Part shown: piece by piece, positions 6,975 through 14,927 of the stretch
Layout of the letters: each line of letters begins with the position of its first letter
Numbering within the stretch: the first letter of the stretch is position 1
Source: Pseudomonadota bacterium
GTDB taxonomy: Bacteria; Pseudomonadota; Gammaproteobacteria; Burkholderiales; Burkholderiaceae_C
NCBI GenBank assembly: GCA_963205125.1
Contig: CAUJJO010000239.1
Coordinates: 1 to 32,625 of the forward strand
Direction: 5' to 3'
DNA: 32,625 bases
Program-made: the position numbers and the translations under genes
The notes under the pieces: generated by a model
Told to the model about the DNA's origin: nothing
The model's input: only the letters and a program-made list of their open reading frames with translations
The model's database searches: none

Positions 6975-8905
6975 GCGCGCCGCCGCCGCCGCAGGAGGCG
7001 ATCGGCCCGCTGCCGCGACTGCTCGCGCTCGTCATCGACGCCGCCTGGCTGCTGGGCGTGGCGCTGCCCTGGTTGTGGTGGACGAGTCCGCCGGGGCATT
7101 TCGCGCCGGGCGCTGCCGGGCTGGGTGGCGTGCTGCTGCTCTCGCTGCTTGCCGTGCCGTGCTGGCTGGGCCTGCGCGGCACCCTCGGGCAGCGGCTGCT
7201 CGGCCAGCAGCTGGTCGACGACCAGGGCGCGCCGCGCCTGCTGCTGCGCCAGGTGCTGCTGCGCTGGATCTTCGCCTGGCTGACGCTTGCCAGCCTGCTC
7301 TACCTGCCGCTGTGGCGTGACGGCGGCCGCCATGCCCGGGCCTGGCACGACCGGCTTTCGGGGACGAAGCTGGTCGAGCGCGACCCCGAGGATGCCCGCA
7401 GCGTGCCGCTGCGCCACTGGCTGGGCGATCTGCCGCTGGCCGAGAGCCTGTGGCTGTACGCGCTGGCGCTGCCCTTGCCGCTGCTGCTGCTGCTGGGAGC
7501 GCTGCAGGCCGCCGCACCGCTGGACCTGCTGGTGCTGCGCGGTGGCCTGCTGCTGGCGCTGCCCGGCTGGGCGTTGCTGCTGGGCCTGCTCCTCTGGGGC
7601 ACGGTCGGCTGCTGGCGCGCGGCCGCGCAAGCCTTGCCCAGGCGTGCGCGCAGGCCTTCGCCCGCGTGGCGGACCTGGGGTGCGCGGGCGCTGGCCGGGC
7701 TGATGGCGGCCACGGGCCTCACGCTGCTGGCCGTCAACGCGGTGCCGCGGGTGCCGGAGCAGCTCGCCCTGCTGTTCGGCCACGATCCGCTGGGCATCGC
7801 CGAGGTCAGCGTCTCGGCCGACGGGCGTCGCCTGCACGTCAAGGGGGCGCTTGGCCTGGGCAGCAGCGAGCGCGTGCAGGCCGCGCTGCAGGCCACGCCG
7901 CAGCTGCGCTGGGTCGTCCTGGACGTGAGCGACGGCCGGCTGCCGGAGGCCCAGCGCCTCGCCGCGCTGCTGCGCGCGCACGACCTGGCCGTGCGCGTCG
8001 GCGGCGAGTGCCGCGGCGCCTGCCTCTTCGCCTTCGTCGGCGGGCCGCGACGGCAGCTCCTGCCCGGGGCGCGGCTGGCCTTGCAGCGCCTCTCGGCCGG
8101 GGCCTTCAACCCGCCCTACCAGAGCCTGCTCAATCGCGCGCTGGCCGGGCGGCTGGCCGAGGCCGGCCTGTCCCCGCACCAGGTGCGCAAGACGCTGGCG
8201 ACGCCGCCGCCGCAGGCCTGGTCGCCGGAGCACGACGAGCTCGCCGCTTCGGGGCTGATCAGCGTGCCCGAGCGGCCGCTCGACGTCGAGCTGCCCGATC
8301 CGCAGGGCGCGGTCGTTGCCGACTATGCCGAGGCGCTGAGCGCAAGCCAGCTCTGGCAGGCGCTCGAGCGGCGCTTCCCCGGCATGCAGGCGCTGGCCGC
8401 CGAGCAGATGGCCGCGGCCAGCAGGCAGGGCGCCGAAGCGGTGCAGGAGGCCGGGCAGCAGGTCGTGGCGGTGCTGCTGCCGCCGCTGCTGGCGCGGGCC
8501 AGCCCGGAGACGCGCTGGCTGTACGCCGAACTGCTGCAGGCGCAGATGCAGGCGCTTGCCGACGACCCGGCCGCGTGCCGCGCGCTGCTGCTGGGCGAAC
8601 CGGCGGCGCACCGCCTGCTGCCGCGCGAGCTGGCCTGGCGCGAGGCCGAGTGGCTGCACGGCGCGCTGCAGGAAGCGCCGCGCGGCGAGGCCTTGCGGCG
8701 CCCCAAGGCGATCGAGTTCGAGGTCATCCGCCGCACCCTGGGCCAGCGTGCGCCGGAATACCTTGCCGGCCTGTGGCGGCCGCAAGGCACCCCGGCCGCG
8801 GGCGAACCGGACTGCGCGCGCGGGCGGGCGATGCTGGCCGAACTCGGCACGCTGGCGGCGCCGCAGCGGCGCCTGGCGCTGCGGCTGATGTTCGAGCGCG
8901 AGTAG
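6971..8905 (+). CDS. RDD-domain membrane protein fused to a ClpP-like extracytoplasmic domain
   Basis: 644 residues. The N-terminal third is an RDD-type membrane domain: the first helix has RLLALVIDAAWL, then GQRLLGQQLVDDQG, and the domain closes with WHDRLSGTKLVERD (residues 125-138). Further hydrophobic helices lie at about 157-182, 188-212 and 238-256. Residues about 275-435 resemble the ClpP-like domain of predicted periplasmic proteins (COG3904 type), with a C-x-S-A-C...AFLAG-like site followed by an 'ELAASGLI' ending. Here the site reads ECRGACLFAFVGG, with Gly349 where Ser is expected, so peptidase activity is doubtful. The last 200 residues look helical. Start ATG 6971 overlaps the previous stop. 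Codon use and GC content match the neighbours. The function is unknown. Confidence 0.75.
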   Translation: MSAPPPPQEAIGPLPRLLALVIDAAWLLGVALPWLWWTSPPGHFAPGAAGLGGVLLLSLLAVPCWLGLRGTLGQRLLGQQLVDDQGAPRLLLRQVLLRWIFAWLTLASLLYLPLWRDGGRHARAWHDRLSGTKLVERDPEDARSVPLRHWLGDLPLAESLWLYALALPLPLLLLLGALQAAAPLDLLVLRGGLLLALPGWALLLGLLLWGTVGCWRAAAQALPRRARRPSPAWRTWGARALAGLMAATGLTLLAVNAVPRVPEQLALLFGHDPLGIAEVSVSADGRRLHVKGALGLGSSERVQAALQATPQLRWVVLDVSDGRLPEAQRLAALLRAHDLAVRVGGECRGACLFAFVGGPRRQLLPGARLALQRLSAGAFNPPYQSLLNRALAGRLAEAGLSPHQVRKTLATPPPQAWSPEHDELAASGLISVPERPLDVELPDPQGAVVADYAEALSASQLWQALERRFPGMQALAAEQMAAASRQGAEAVQEAGQQVVAVLLPPLLARASPETRWLYAELLQAQMQALADDPAACRALLLGEPAAHRLLPRELAWREAEWLHGALQEAPRGEALRRPKAIEFEVIRRTLGQRAPEYLAGLWRPQGTPAAGEPDCARGRAMLAELGTLAAPQRRLALRLMFERE

Positions 8906-8969
8906 CCCCCGGCGCAGGCGCGGGCGCCCCGCCGCGACGGCGCTGCCCCGCTTCGTGGTCAACGGGTCA

Positions 8970-8998
8970 TGGACAGGCCCGCGGCGAGCCGCTATCTT
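8970..8998 (+). promoter_or_regulatory. sigma70-type promoter for the 9031 gene
   Basis: TGGACA at 8970-8975 (five of six matches to TTGACA) and TATCTT at 8993-8998 (four of six matches to TATAAT) are separated by exactly 17 bp. Transcription would begin near 9005, about 25 bp before the ATG at 9031. Confidence 0.55.
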
Positions 8999-9030
8999 GC
9001 GCGCATCGCACGAGACGCGAGAGAGGCCCG

Positions 9031-9477
9031 ATGGGCGTTGCGCTGCAGGTGCTGCTGTTGGTGGTGGCCATCGTGGTTGCCGTGGCCGGCCTTGCGGCGG
9101 TCTTCGCGCTGCGCCTGTCGTCGCGGCAACGGGCCCGGCAGCGGCGCGTCGCGGTGGCGCGCAGCCTGGCCGCGGCCAAGGCCCGGGCAGCGGCCGAAGC
9201 GGCGGTGCGTGAGCGGCCGGCGACGCTGGCAAGCGCTGCCGCGGCCGCGGCGCAGACCCCCGAGGAGGCGCATCAGGCCCGCCTGCAGGCCCTGCAGGCG
9301 CTGCTGGCGCTCGGCGACGCCAAGGCCGAACAGGCGGCCGAGTCCGGCCAAGGCAGCTTCGCCGACACCCAGCCGCTCGAGGAGGACAACCCGCCGACGC
9401 TGCTCCTCGATCGCCGCGACGGGCCGCACGGCGTCTCGCTGCTGCAGCTCGACAAGCTGCCGCCGCGGGGACGTTGA
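9031..9477 (+). CDS. hypothetical single-pass membrane protein (148 aa)
   Basis: I do not recognise a family. Residues 2-28 form one strongly hydrophobic helix (VALQVLLLVVAIVVAVAG), followed by a basic stretch (RLSSRQRARQRR), so the rest should be cytoplasmic. Residues 45-105 are an Ala-, Glu- and Gln-rich region likely to be helical. The tail ends with an acidic DTQPLEEDN segment and a Leu/Asp-rich end. A weak GAGAGG lies just before the ATG. It has its own promoter candidate at 8970-8998 and lies downstream of the RDD/ClpP-like gene. The open frame extends far upstream only because of high GC content. Confidence 0.6.
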   Translation: MGVALQVLLLVVAIVVAVAGLAAVFALRLSSRQRARQRRVAVARSLAAAKARAAAEAAVRERPATLASAAAAAAQTPEEAHQARLQALQALLALGDAKAEQAAESGQGSFADTQPLEEDNPPTLLLDRRDGPHGVSLLQLDKLPPRGR

Positions 9478-9508
9478 AGCCAGCCCTTGTGCGCCTGCCG
9501 GTCGCGCT

Positions 9509-10498
9509 TCAGCGCCGGGTGGCGTCGAGGATGCCGGTGAAGCGGCCGGCGGCGACCCCGGGCAGCGCGTGGCAGCGCGGCGACAGCCGCGGCGAACCGG
9601 GCGGGCAGGGCTGGTCGCGGTCGACCGACCACCAGTGCAGGCCGGCTAAGCCGAGGCCTGACGCCATCCGCGCCATCGCCGCGGCGTCGGCCGGCGTGCT
9701 CGCGTTGGAGGGCACGTCGTTCTCGCCGAGCATCAGCGTGATCGCCAGGCGCCGATAGGGCAGGCCGTACTTCTCGTGCACGTTCTGCAGCGCCTGTCGC
9801 GCCGAGCGGCCCATGTCGCAGCGGCCGCGGCGCGGCACGCAGAAGCGGCGCTCGGGCGGGCCGTAGTTCATCACCATCAGGTTGAGCACGGCCTCGTCCA
9901 GGCCGGCTGCGCCGAGCGCGGCCAACACCGCCTCGCCGGTGGCGTTGAGGCTGCGCCGGCTGCCGTCGCTGGCGGCATGCGTGGCCACCGTGAAGCTCAG
10001 GCGCAGTTGCGGCCAGCGCGCGCGCACGCGGCGCAGGCTTCCCACCAGGGCCTCGATCTGGGCCGGCGTCTGCGTGCCCTCGATGTCGAAGTCCAGGCCG
10101 CGCAGGCGGGGACTCTCGTAGCGCTGCACGAAGCGCTCCATCGCCGCCTCGTCGGCACAGCCGAAGGCACCGACGGCGCCGCCGGTGGAGACGAGGTAGT
10201 CGCGTCCGGCGGCCTCGAAGGCGGCGACGTTGACGCGCGCGAAGGCCTCGGTGTCGACCTCGCCCCAGCGCTCCTGGCCGCACTCGCCGGTGGCAAAGGC
10301 CCAGATCAGCACGTGGCCGGGCTGCGGCGCGGGCAGCCAGGCGGGCTCGACGATGCGGGCTGTGGTGGCGTCCAGGCCGATCGAGACATCCTTGTAGGCG
10401 CCGACCAGCCGGGACGCGGGCGCGCCTTCGGCGCCCTGCGCGGCCGGCGACAGCAGCGGCAGGAGGAGCAGGCAGCCGAGGGCGAGCAGGCGGCGCAT
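9509..10498 (-). CDS. secreted glycoside hydrolase family 18 chitinase-like protein
   Basis: Probable endo-acting hydrolase of chitin or chitooligosaccharides, exported by an N-terminal signal peptide (residues 1-22, ending near AQG-A). 329 residues form a single TIM-barrel domain. The family's catalytic strand is visible as RGLDFDIEG: Asp136, Asp138 and the proton donor Glu140. The first Asp of the full DxxDxDxE pattern is replaced by Arg133. Later barrel strands, LMVMNYGP and LAGLHWWSVDRD, supply the usual Met-Tyr and Trp substrate contacts. There is no carbohydrate-binding module. It lies 7 bp downstream of the DUF6445 gene on the same strand, with the TonB receptor further up, consistent with a role in chitin uptake. 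Confidence 0.82.
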   Translation of the reverse strand: MRRLLALGCLLLLPLLSPAAQGAEGAPASRLVGAYKDVSIGLDATTARIVEPAWLPAPQPGHVLIWAFATGECGQERWGEVDTEAFARVNVAAFEAAGRDYLVSTGGAVGAFGCADEAAMERFVQRYESPRLRGLDFDIEGTQTPAQIEALVGSLRRVRARWPQLRLSFTVATHAASDGSRRSLNATGEAVLAALGAAGLDEAVLNLMVMNYGPPERRFCVPRRGRCDMGRSARQALQNVHEKYGLPYRRLAITLMLGENDVPSNASTPADAAAMARMASGLGLAGLHWWSVDRDQPCPPGSPRLSPRCHALPGVAAGRFTGILDATRR

Positions 10499-10505
10499 CG
10501 CGGCT

Positions 10506-11201
10506 TCAGAAATCGTAGAAGGAGGTCATCGTCAGGCGGCCGCGGCGCGGATCGGCGTCCAGGCTGCAGGCCGGGTTGATGCAGGCGCTGTGCAGCAGGC
10601 TGCCCGGGTAGACGGCCAGGCGGTTGAAGCGCGCCGGCAGCATGCCGAGGAACTCGTACTGCGCGTCGGAGGCGTCGAAGTATCGCGGGCGCGGCGGGCG
10701 GCGGTTGACCTCCTCGTGGTAGAGGTCGAGGTAGGCCTCGCGGTTGGCCTCGGTGATGCGCTGCCAGCCGCTGGCGCGATGACGGTAGAAGCCGGTGCCG
10801 CCGTGCTGCGGCCCGCACAGGTAGAGCACGGCGGCCATGCCGTAGGGCGTGCTCGCGTCGAAGTGCGGTGTGCACTGCAGGGGGCCCAGGTGGTGCGGCG
10901 GCGTGGTGGTGATCGAGAAGGCGCTGAGCGCGACCTTCACCGGCAGTTCCTCGGGAACGCCGAAGTTCTGCTTGACCAGCGGCTCGAAGAGCTCGGTCAG
11001 CGCCACCGTGTAGGCCCTGGGAGCGTCCGCGCGGATGCCGGGGTAGCCCTTCTGCTGGCCGTGCACGTCGCAGGCCTCGAAGCGGCTGCCGCAGGCTGCC
11101 TCGACCAGGGCCTGCGGATCCTCCAGGAAGTCGTCGATGAAGACGACCGGGTGGTCGCCGATCGTCACGCTCTGGACGTCGGGCGGCATGCGGATGTTCA
11201 T
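10506..11201 (-). CDS. DUF6445 family protein, putative Fe(II)/2-oxoglutarate oxygenase
   Basis: 231 residues without signal peptide. DUF6445 proteins have no settled function and are often coded beside TonB-dependent receptors. The sequence shows an arrangement typical of Fe(II)/2-oxoglutarate dioxygenases: His113-x-Asp115 in TPHFDAST, a distal His204 in GSLLHSACINP and an Arg222 in RGRLTMTSFYDF. GTGFYRHR lies between them. The hydroxylase role is inferred from these positions. The start is uncertain: ATG 11201 follows a GTG and has no ribosome site, and another ATG lies at 11189. The gene begins about 20 bp after a strong terminator on the same strand, so expression may need read-through. 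GH18 follows 7 bp downstream. Confidence 0.75.
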   Translation of the reverse strand: MNIRMPPDVQSVTIGDHPVVFIDDFLEDPQALVEAACGSRFEACDVHGQQKGYPGIRADAPRAYTVALTELFEPLVKQNFGVPEELPVKVALSAFSITTTPPHHLGPLQCTPHFDASTPYGMAAVLYLCGPQHGGTGFYRHRASGWQRITEANREAYLDLYHEEVNRRPPRPRYFDASDAQYEFLGMLPARFNRLAVYPGSLLHSACINPACSLDADPRRGRLTMTSFYDF

Positions 11202-11220
11202 CACGGCGGGCGCAGCGAAG

Positions 11221-11245
11221 AAAAAAGCCCGGCCGGGGCCGGGCT
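11221..11245 (-). terminator. rho-independent terminator of the TonB receptor gene
   Basis: On the minus strand AGCCCGGC, a CCCG loop and GCCGGGCT form an 8-bp stem (8-9 bp depending on the loop) at 11245-11226. A run of six T follows, then a further T-rich stretch to about 11215. It lies 36 bp after the receptor stop codon and just before the DUF6445 start. Confidence 0.88.
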
Positions 11246-11281
11246 GCTGGTCAAGGTGGGACCGGCGAAGTCTGCCTCCAC

Positions 11282-13882
11282 TCAGAACTTGGCGTTCAGA
11301 CCGATCTGATAAGTGGTCTCACCCTTGAACGACCAGGCAGGGAACCCGTTCTGCAGCGATGCCCGCTGCGCCACCGCGTTGCCCGCGCCGTACTGGACGT
11401 CGTCCTGCTTCGTCAGGTTGGCGGCCTCGAAGATCAGGCGCAGGTTCTTGTTGAGGTTCCAGCCCAGGCTCAGGTCCAGGCTGCCGATGGAGCCGTGCAT
11501 GCGGTTACCGTACCAGCCGGTCTCGCGCACCATGTAATTCGATCGCCAGCTGTAGGCCAGCCGCGCCGAGTAGCTCTCGTTCTCGAAGTAGCCGACCAGG
11601 TTGGCGGTGTGCTTGGAGGACAGCGTGAAGAGGTTGAGCTCGTCCTGGTAGCTGGTCTTCGGCGCCTTGGCGTCGGCGTAGGTGTAGTTGGCGGCGACGC
11701 CGAAACCGTTGCCGAAGCCGTGGTTGACCTGCAGCTCCAGGCCGTTGATGCGCCCGCCGCCGGCGTTGACGTAGCGGTTGATGATCCAGTCGTCCAGCCC
11801 GGTGTCGGGGCTGACAACGCCGACCTTCTGGTGCAGCAGCGTCTGCGTGGTGATGAAGTTGTCGATCTTCTTGTGGAAGAGCGTGGCCGCCACCAGGTTG
11901 CCGCGCCCGTAGTAGTACTCGATGCCGACGTCCAGCTGCTTGGAGGTCTGCGGCTTGAGCGCCGGGTTGCCGAAGTTGAAGGCGTCGTTGGCCTTGTTGG
12001 TGTCGTCGAAGCCGACCACCGAGGTGAGGAACATGTTGTCGAAGTTCGGCCGCGTCATCGCCTTGGCCGCGGCCACGCGGACGATGGTGTTGGGCGCCAC
12101 GTCGAAGGCCAGGTTCAGGCTCGGCAGCAGCTCGCTGTAGCTGGCGCTCTGCGAGACCTTGTTGGTGCTCCAGCCGTTGTTCTGGCCGACGTCGGTGGTC
12201 GGCGTGCCGTCGAAGGCGTAGCCGCTGGCCGAGGCGCGCGTGCGCACGTAGCGCAGGCCGACGTTGCCGCGCATCGCGCTCTGCTCGAACTCGAGCATGC
12301 CGTAGAGCGAGTGGTTGCGCTCCTTGAGCTGCGCGTAGGCCGAGCGGTCGTCGACCCACTTGGTGATGCTGGCGGAGGCGGCGTTGAGCATCGCATCCAT
12401 GTTCGGCCGCGGCACGCTCCAGCCGCCCACCACGTCCAGCGAGCCGCTGTAGAGGCCGGCCGTGTCCACCGGCGCGACGGCCGCCGAGTGCACGCCGCGG
12501 GCGCCGGTGCGGGTGAAGGTGTGCTCGGTCGAGCGCACGCCGGTCTTGAAGGCGTTGATCGCGCCCCAGTCGAGGTCGATCGTCGCATCGGCCTGCGCGA
12601 AGTCCTCCTTGTCGGCGTTGGGGCCGCGGCCCGAGGCCCAGGTCTCGGGGCTGGAGGTGGCGGGCAGCATGCCGACGCCGATGGTCTGGTCGGTCGCGGG
12701 CTTGATCGAGATCTGCTTGCCGGTGGCGTCGATGGTGCCGGCCCACAGCGGCAGCGTCGGCGGGCCGCTCAGCGGCGCCCACTGGCCGTAGGCGAAGTTG
12801 GCGGTCTGCTCGGTGCCGCCGTCGGCCTTGGTCGAGCCGACCATGCCCGAGAGCTTGACGCCGTTGCCCTTGTAGGAGCCGTCCAGCACCAGGCTCTCCG
12901 AGGACATCGAGGCCTTGCGCACCCAGTTCTGAAGGAAGACGTTGTCGGTGGCCGGGTTGCCCGCGGCGCGCGTGTGCAGCACGCACAGGCCCGCGGCGTT
13001 GGTCTTCTCGCAGCTGCCGGAGTTGTCGGTGAAGATGTACTGGCTGGTGTTGGAGTTGTTGGCGTCCAGCTCCAGGCGCAGGTAGTTCAGGCTCAGGTCC
13101 ACGCCCTTGGCCGGGCGCGCCTGCAGCGTCACGTTCAGCGCCTTGCGCTGGCGTTCCTGCACGAAGGTGGTCGGCGCGACGTCGCCGGACCAGCGCTGGT
13201 CGGCCTCGACGCCGCGGCGGATGTAGTCGCCCTTCTCGTAGCCGCCGGCGATCAGCACGCCGAAGCTGCGGTCGGCGTTGCGCCAGCTGTAGAGCGCGGA
13301 GAGCTCGTGGTTGCTGTCGCTGATCGTGCCCTTGCCGAGCTTGATGCCGCCGTAGAGCGTGCCGGGCGCGAGGTCCAGCGGCTTGCGCGTGCGCACGATC
13401 ACGGTGCCGCCGATGCCGCCCTCGGTGAGGTCGGCCTGCGAGGACTTGTAGACCTCCAGGCTGCCGATCAGCTCCGCCGGCAGCAGCGAGTAGTTGAACG
13501 AGCGGTCGATCGTCTTCTGGTCGTACCAGCCGGTGGAGGCCACCGTCTGGCCGTTCAGCGTGGTGTAGGTCATCTGCGGGTCGGTGCCGCGGATCGAGAC
13601 CGAGGCCCCCTGGCCGAAGTCGCGACCGACCGTGACGCCGGGGATGCGCCCCATCGCTTCGCCGACGTCCGAGTCGGGCAGCTTGCCCACGTCCTCGGCG
13701 TTGACGGCGTCGACGACGGCGACGGCGTTCTTCTTGATGCTGACCGCGGTTTCGAGTGCGGCGCGGATGCCCTTGACCTCGATGGTCTGGGTGGCCGGCG
13801 CCTGTTGCGCCGTGGCCGTGAACGCGCTGCCCATCAGGCACAGCGCGGCGGCAGCGGCTACGGGCGTGATCTTCGACTTCAT
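11282..13882 (-). CDS. TonB-dependent outer-membrane receptor (probable chitooligosaccharide/GlcNAc uptake)
   Basis: 866 residues starting at ATG 13882, with GGAGGAA at 13890-13896 (7-nt gap). A signal peptide (residues 1-25, ending TATAQQA) is followed by a possible TonB box (TIEVKG) and the plug domain: DVGEAMGRIPGVTVGRDFG, SIRGTDPQMTYTTLNGQ and EVYKSSQADLTEGGIGG. The rest is the 22-strand barrel, ending in the aromatic-terminated strand YQIGLNAKF. The layout and plug motifs match the Xanthomonas/Caulobacter-type carbohydrate receptors (TIGR01782-like). Substrate is inferred from the neighbouring GH18 gene and GntR regulator and from the shared operator motif at 13980-13995. A terminator follows at 11245-11221. 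Longer upstream starts lack a ribosome site and would bury the signal peptide. Confidence 0.93.
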   Translation of the reverse strand: MKSKITPVAAAAALCLMGSAFTATAQQAPATQTIEVKGIRAALETAVSIKKNAVAVVDAVNAEDVGKLPDSDVGEAMGRIPGVTVGRDFGQGASVSIRGTDPQMTYTTLNGQTVASTGWYDQKTIDRSFNYSLLPAELIGSLEVYKSSQADLTEGGIGGTVIVRTRKPLDLAPGTLYGGIKLGKGTISDSNHELSALYSWRNADRSFGVLIAGGYEKGDYIRRGVEADQRWSGDVAPTTFVQERQRKALNVTLQARPAKGVDLSLNYLRLELDANNSNTSQYIFTDNSGSCEKTNAAGLCVLHTRAAGNPATDNVFLQNWVRKASMSSESLVLDGSYKGNGVKLSGMVGSTKADGGTEQTANFAYGQWAPLSGPPTLPLWAGTIDATGKQISIKPATDQTIGVGMLPATSSPETWASGRGPNADKEDFAQADATIDLDWGAINAFKTGVRSTEHTFTRTGARGVHSAAVAPVDTAGLYSGSLDVVGGWSVPRPNMDAMLNAASASITKWVDDRSAYAQLKERNHSLYGMLEFEQSAMRGNVGLRYVRTRASASGYAFDGTPTTDVGQNNGWSTNKVSQSASYSELLPSLNLAFDVAPNTIVRVAAAKAMTRPNFDNMFLTSVVGFDDTNKANDAFNFGNPALKPQTSKQLDVGIEYYYGRGNLVAATLFHKKIDNFITTQTLLHQKVGVVSPDTGLDDWIINRYVNAGGGRINGLELQVNHGFGNGFGVAANYTYADAKAPKTSYQDELNLFTLSSKHTANLVGYFENESYSARLAYSWRSNYMVRETGWYGNRMHGSIGSLDLSLGWNLNKNLRLIFEAANLTKQDDVQYGAGNAVAQRASLQNGFPAWSFKGETTYQIGLNAKF

Positions 13883-13979
13883 GGGCTTCTTCCTCCAGGA
13901 CGTGACGAGCGGTCGGTGCGTGGGCGGGATGCAGGAGCCAGTGGCTCTTGTGGTCAGGTCGACCATGGCACCTGATGCG

Positions 13980-13995
13980 GTCCAGTGTACTACCA
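13980..13995 (-). promoter_or_regulatory. TGGTA-N6-TGGac direct repeat, operator candidate before the TonB receptor
   Basis: On the minus strand TGGTA (13995-13991) and TGGAC (13984-13980) start 11 bp apart, matching sites at 14127-14142 and 23664-23679. It lies about 98 bp upstream of the receptor ATG. A TTGCAA hexamer directly precedes it (14002-13997) and could be a -35 box. Confidence 0.55.
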
Positions 13996-14126
13996 GTTGC
14001 AAAAGGACTGATGCATGAAACCCACCCTTCCCCTCGCTTCGGGGACAGGGAATTACCCTAGGCCACGGCGACTCGTCCGTCCGGGCGCGGGAAGGCGGCA
14101 TGCGTTGCCACAAGACGCGCCAGTCT

Positions 14127-14142
14127 TGGTATGGCACTGGTA
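14127..14142 (+). promoter_or_regulatory. TGGTA-N6-TGGTA direct repeat, operator candidate before the first GntR gene
   Basis: Two exact TGGTA units at 14127-14131 and 14138-14142, 11 bp apart and thus on the same DNA face. The second overlaps a -10-like TACTAT (14141-14146). It ends 14 bp before the regulator ATG, suggesting autoregulation. Confidence 0.65.
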
Positions 14143-14156
14143 CTATTCTTGCTGCC

Positions 14157-14894
14157 ATGCCGCTCACCGACTTCCTCGGCGCGCTCGATCCCCAGAGCAG
14201 CCAACCGCTTTACCTGCAACTGCAGCGCGCCCTGCGCGATGCGATCGAGAAGGGCGCGCTCAGCCCCGACGACGCGCTGCCTTCGGAGCGCCAGCTCGCC
14301 GCCGAGCTGGGCATCTCGCGCATCACGGTGCGCAAGGCGCTGGACGGCCTGGCCGAGCAGGGGCTGCTGGTGCGCCGCCACGGCTCGGGCAACTTCGTCG
14401 GCGGGCGCATCGAGAAGAACTTCGCCAAGCTGACCTCGTTCTCCGAGGACATGCGCGCGCGCGGCTTCGTGCCTTCCAGCCAGTGGCTTCGGCGCTCGAC
14501 CGGCCGCGTGACGCCCGACGAGGCGATCCGTCTGGCGCTTTCCCCCGGCGCCGAGGTGCTGCGCTTTCACCGCCTGCGCTTTGCCGACGGCGAGCCGATG
14601 GCGCTCGAGTACTGCACCATCGCCGGTGGCGTGCTGCCGGACCTCGAGGCCGTCGGCGACTCGCTGTACGAGGCGCTCGAGCGCGCCGGCAACCGCCCGG
14701 TGCGCGCGCTGCAGCGCCTGCACGCGCTGCTGCTGGACGCCGAGCAGGCGAAAGCGCTGGCGGCCAAGCCCGGCGACGCCGGCCTGCTGGTCGAGCGCGT
14801 GGGCTACCTGCGCGATGGCCGGGCGATCGAGCTCTCGCAGTCCTTCTACCGCGGCGACACCTACGACTTCGTCGCCGAACTGAGCGCGGGCTGA
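14157..14894 (+). CDS. GntR/HutC-family regulator of the chitin/GlcNAc regulon (first copy)
   Basis: 245 residues. An N-terminal winged helix-turn-helix (residues 15-80: LPSERQLAAELGISRITVRKALDGL and LVRRHGSGNFV) is followed by a UTRA ligand-binding domain (about 95-240), the family that senses amino-sugar phosphates in NagR/YvoA and DasR. It is clearly paralogous to the second regulator at 21963-22706, sharing LPSER, VRRHGSGN, RGF.PSS.WL and LSPGA segments. I chose ATG 14157 over the one at 14100 because the domain starts here and the operator would otherwise lie inside the gene. There is no ribosome site, so the transcript may be nearly leaderless. It is divergent from the TonB receptor gene. 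Effector and role (repressor) are inferred. Confidence 0.88.
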   Translation: MPLTDFLGALDPQSSQPLYLQLQRALRDAIEKGALSPDDALPSERQLAAELGISRITVRKALDGLAEQGLLVRRHGSGNFVGGRIEKNFAKLTSFSEDMRARGFVPSSQWLRRSTGRVTPDEAIRLALSPGAEVLRFHRLRFADGEPMALEYCTIAGGVLPDLEAVGDSLYEALERAGNRPVRALQRLHALLLDAEQAKALAAKPGDAGLLVERVGYLRDGRAIELSQSFYRGDTYDFVAELSAG

Positions 14895-14927
14895 AGGCCG
14901 CGCGGGGCTCGCGGCGCGCCGCGGCCT
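14895..14927. terminator. inverted repeat between convergent genes, possible bidirectional terminator
   Basis: AGGCCGCG (14895-14902) and CGCGGCCT (14920-14927) form a perfect 8-bp stem around a GC-rich 17-base loop. It fills the gap between the ends of the first GntR gene and nagX. No T-run follows on either strand, so termination is only plausible. Confidence 0.35.

Noticed and set aside
6755-9232. An 825-codon minus-strand frame opposite the RDD/ClpP-like gene
   Set aside because: Gln-, Arg- and Ala-rich artefact without motifs. The plus strand has recognisable RDD and ClpP-like segments and overlapping starts.
11495-13975. An 826-codon plus-strand open frame opposite the TonB receptor
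   Set aside because: Shadow of high GC content: Val, Ala, Gly and Arg dominate and no domain is seen, while the minus strand encodes a complete receptor.
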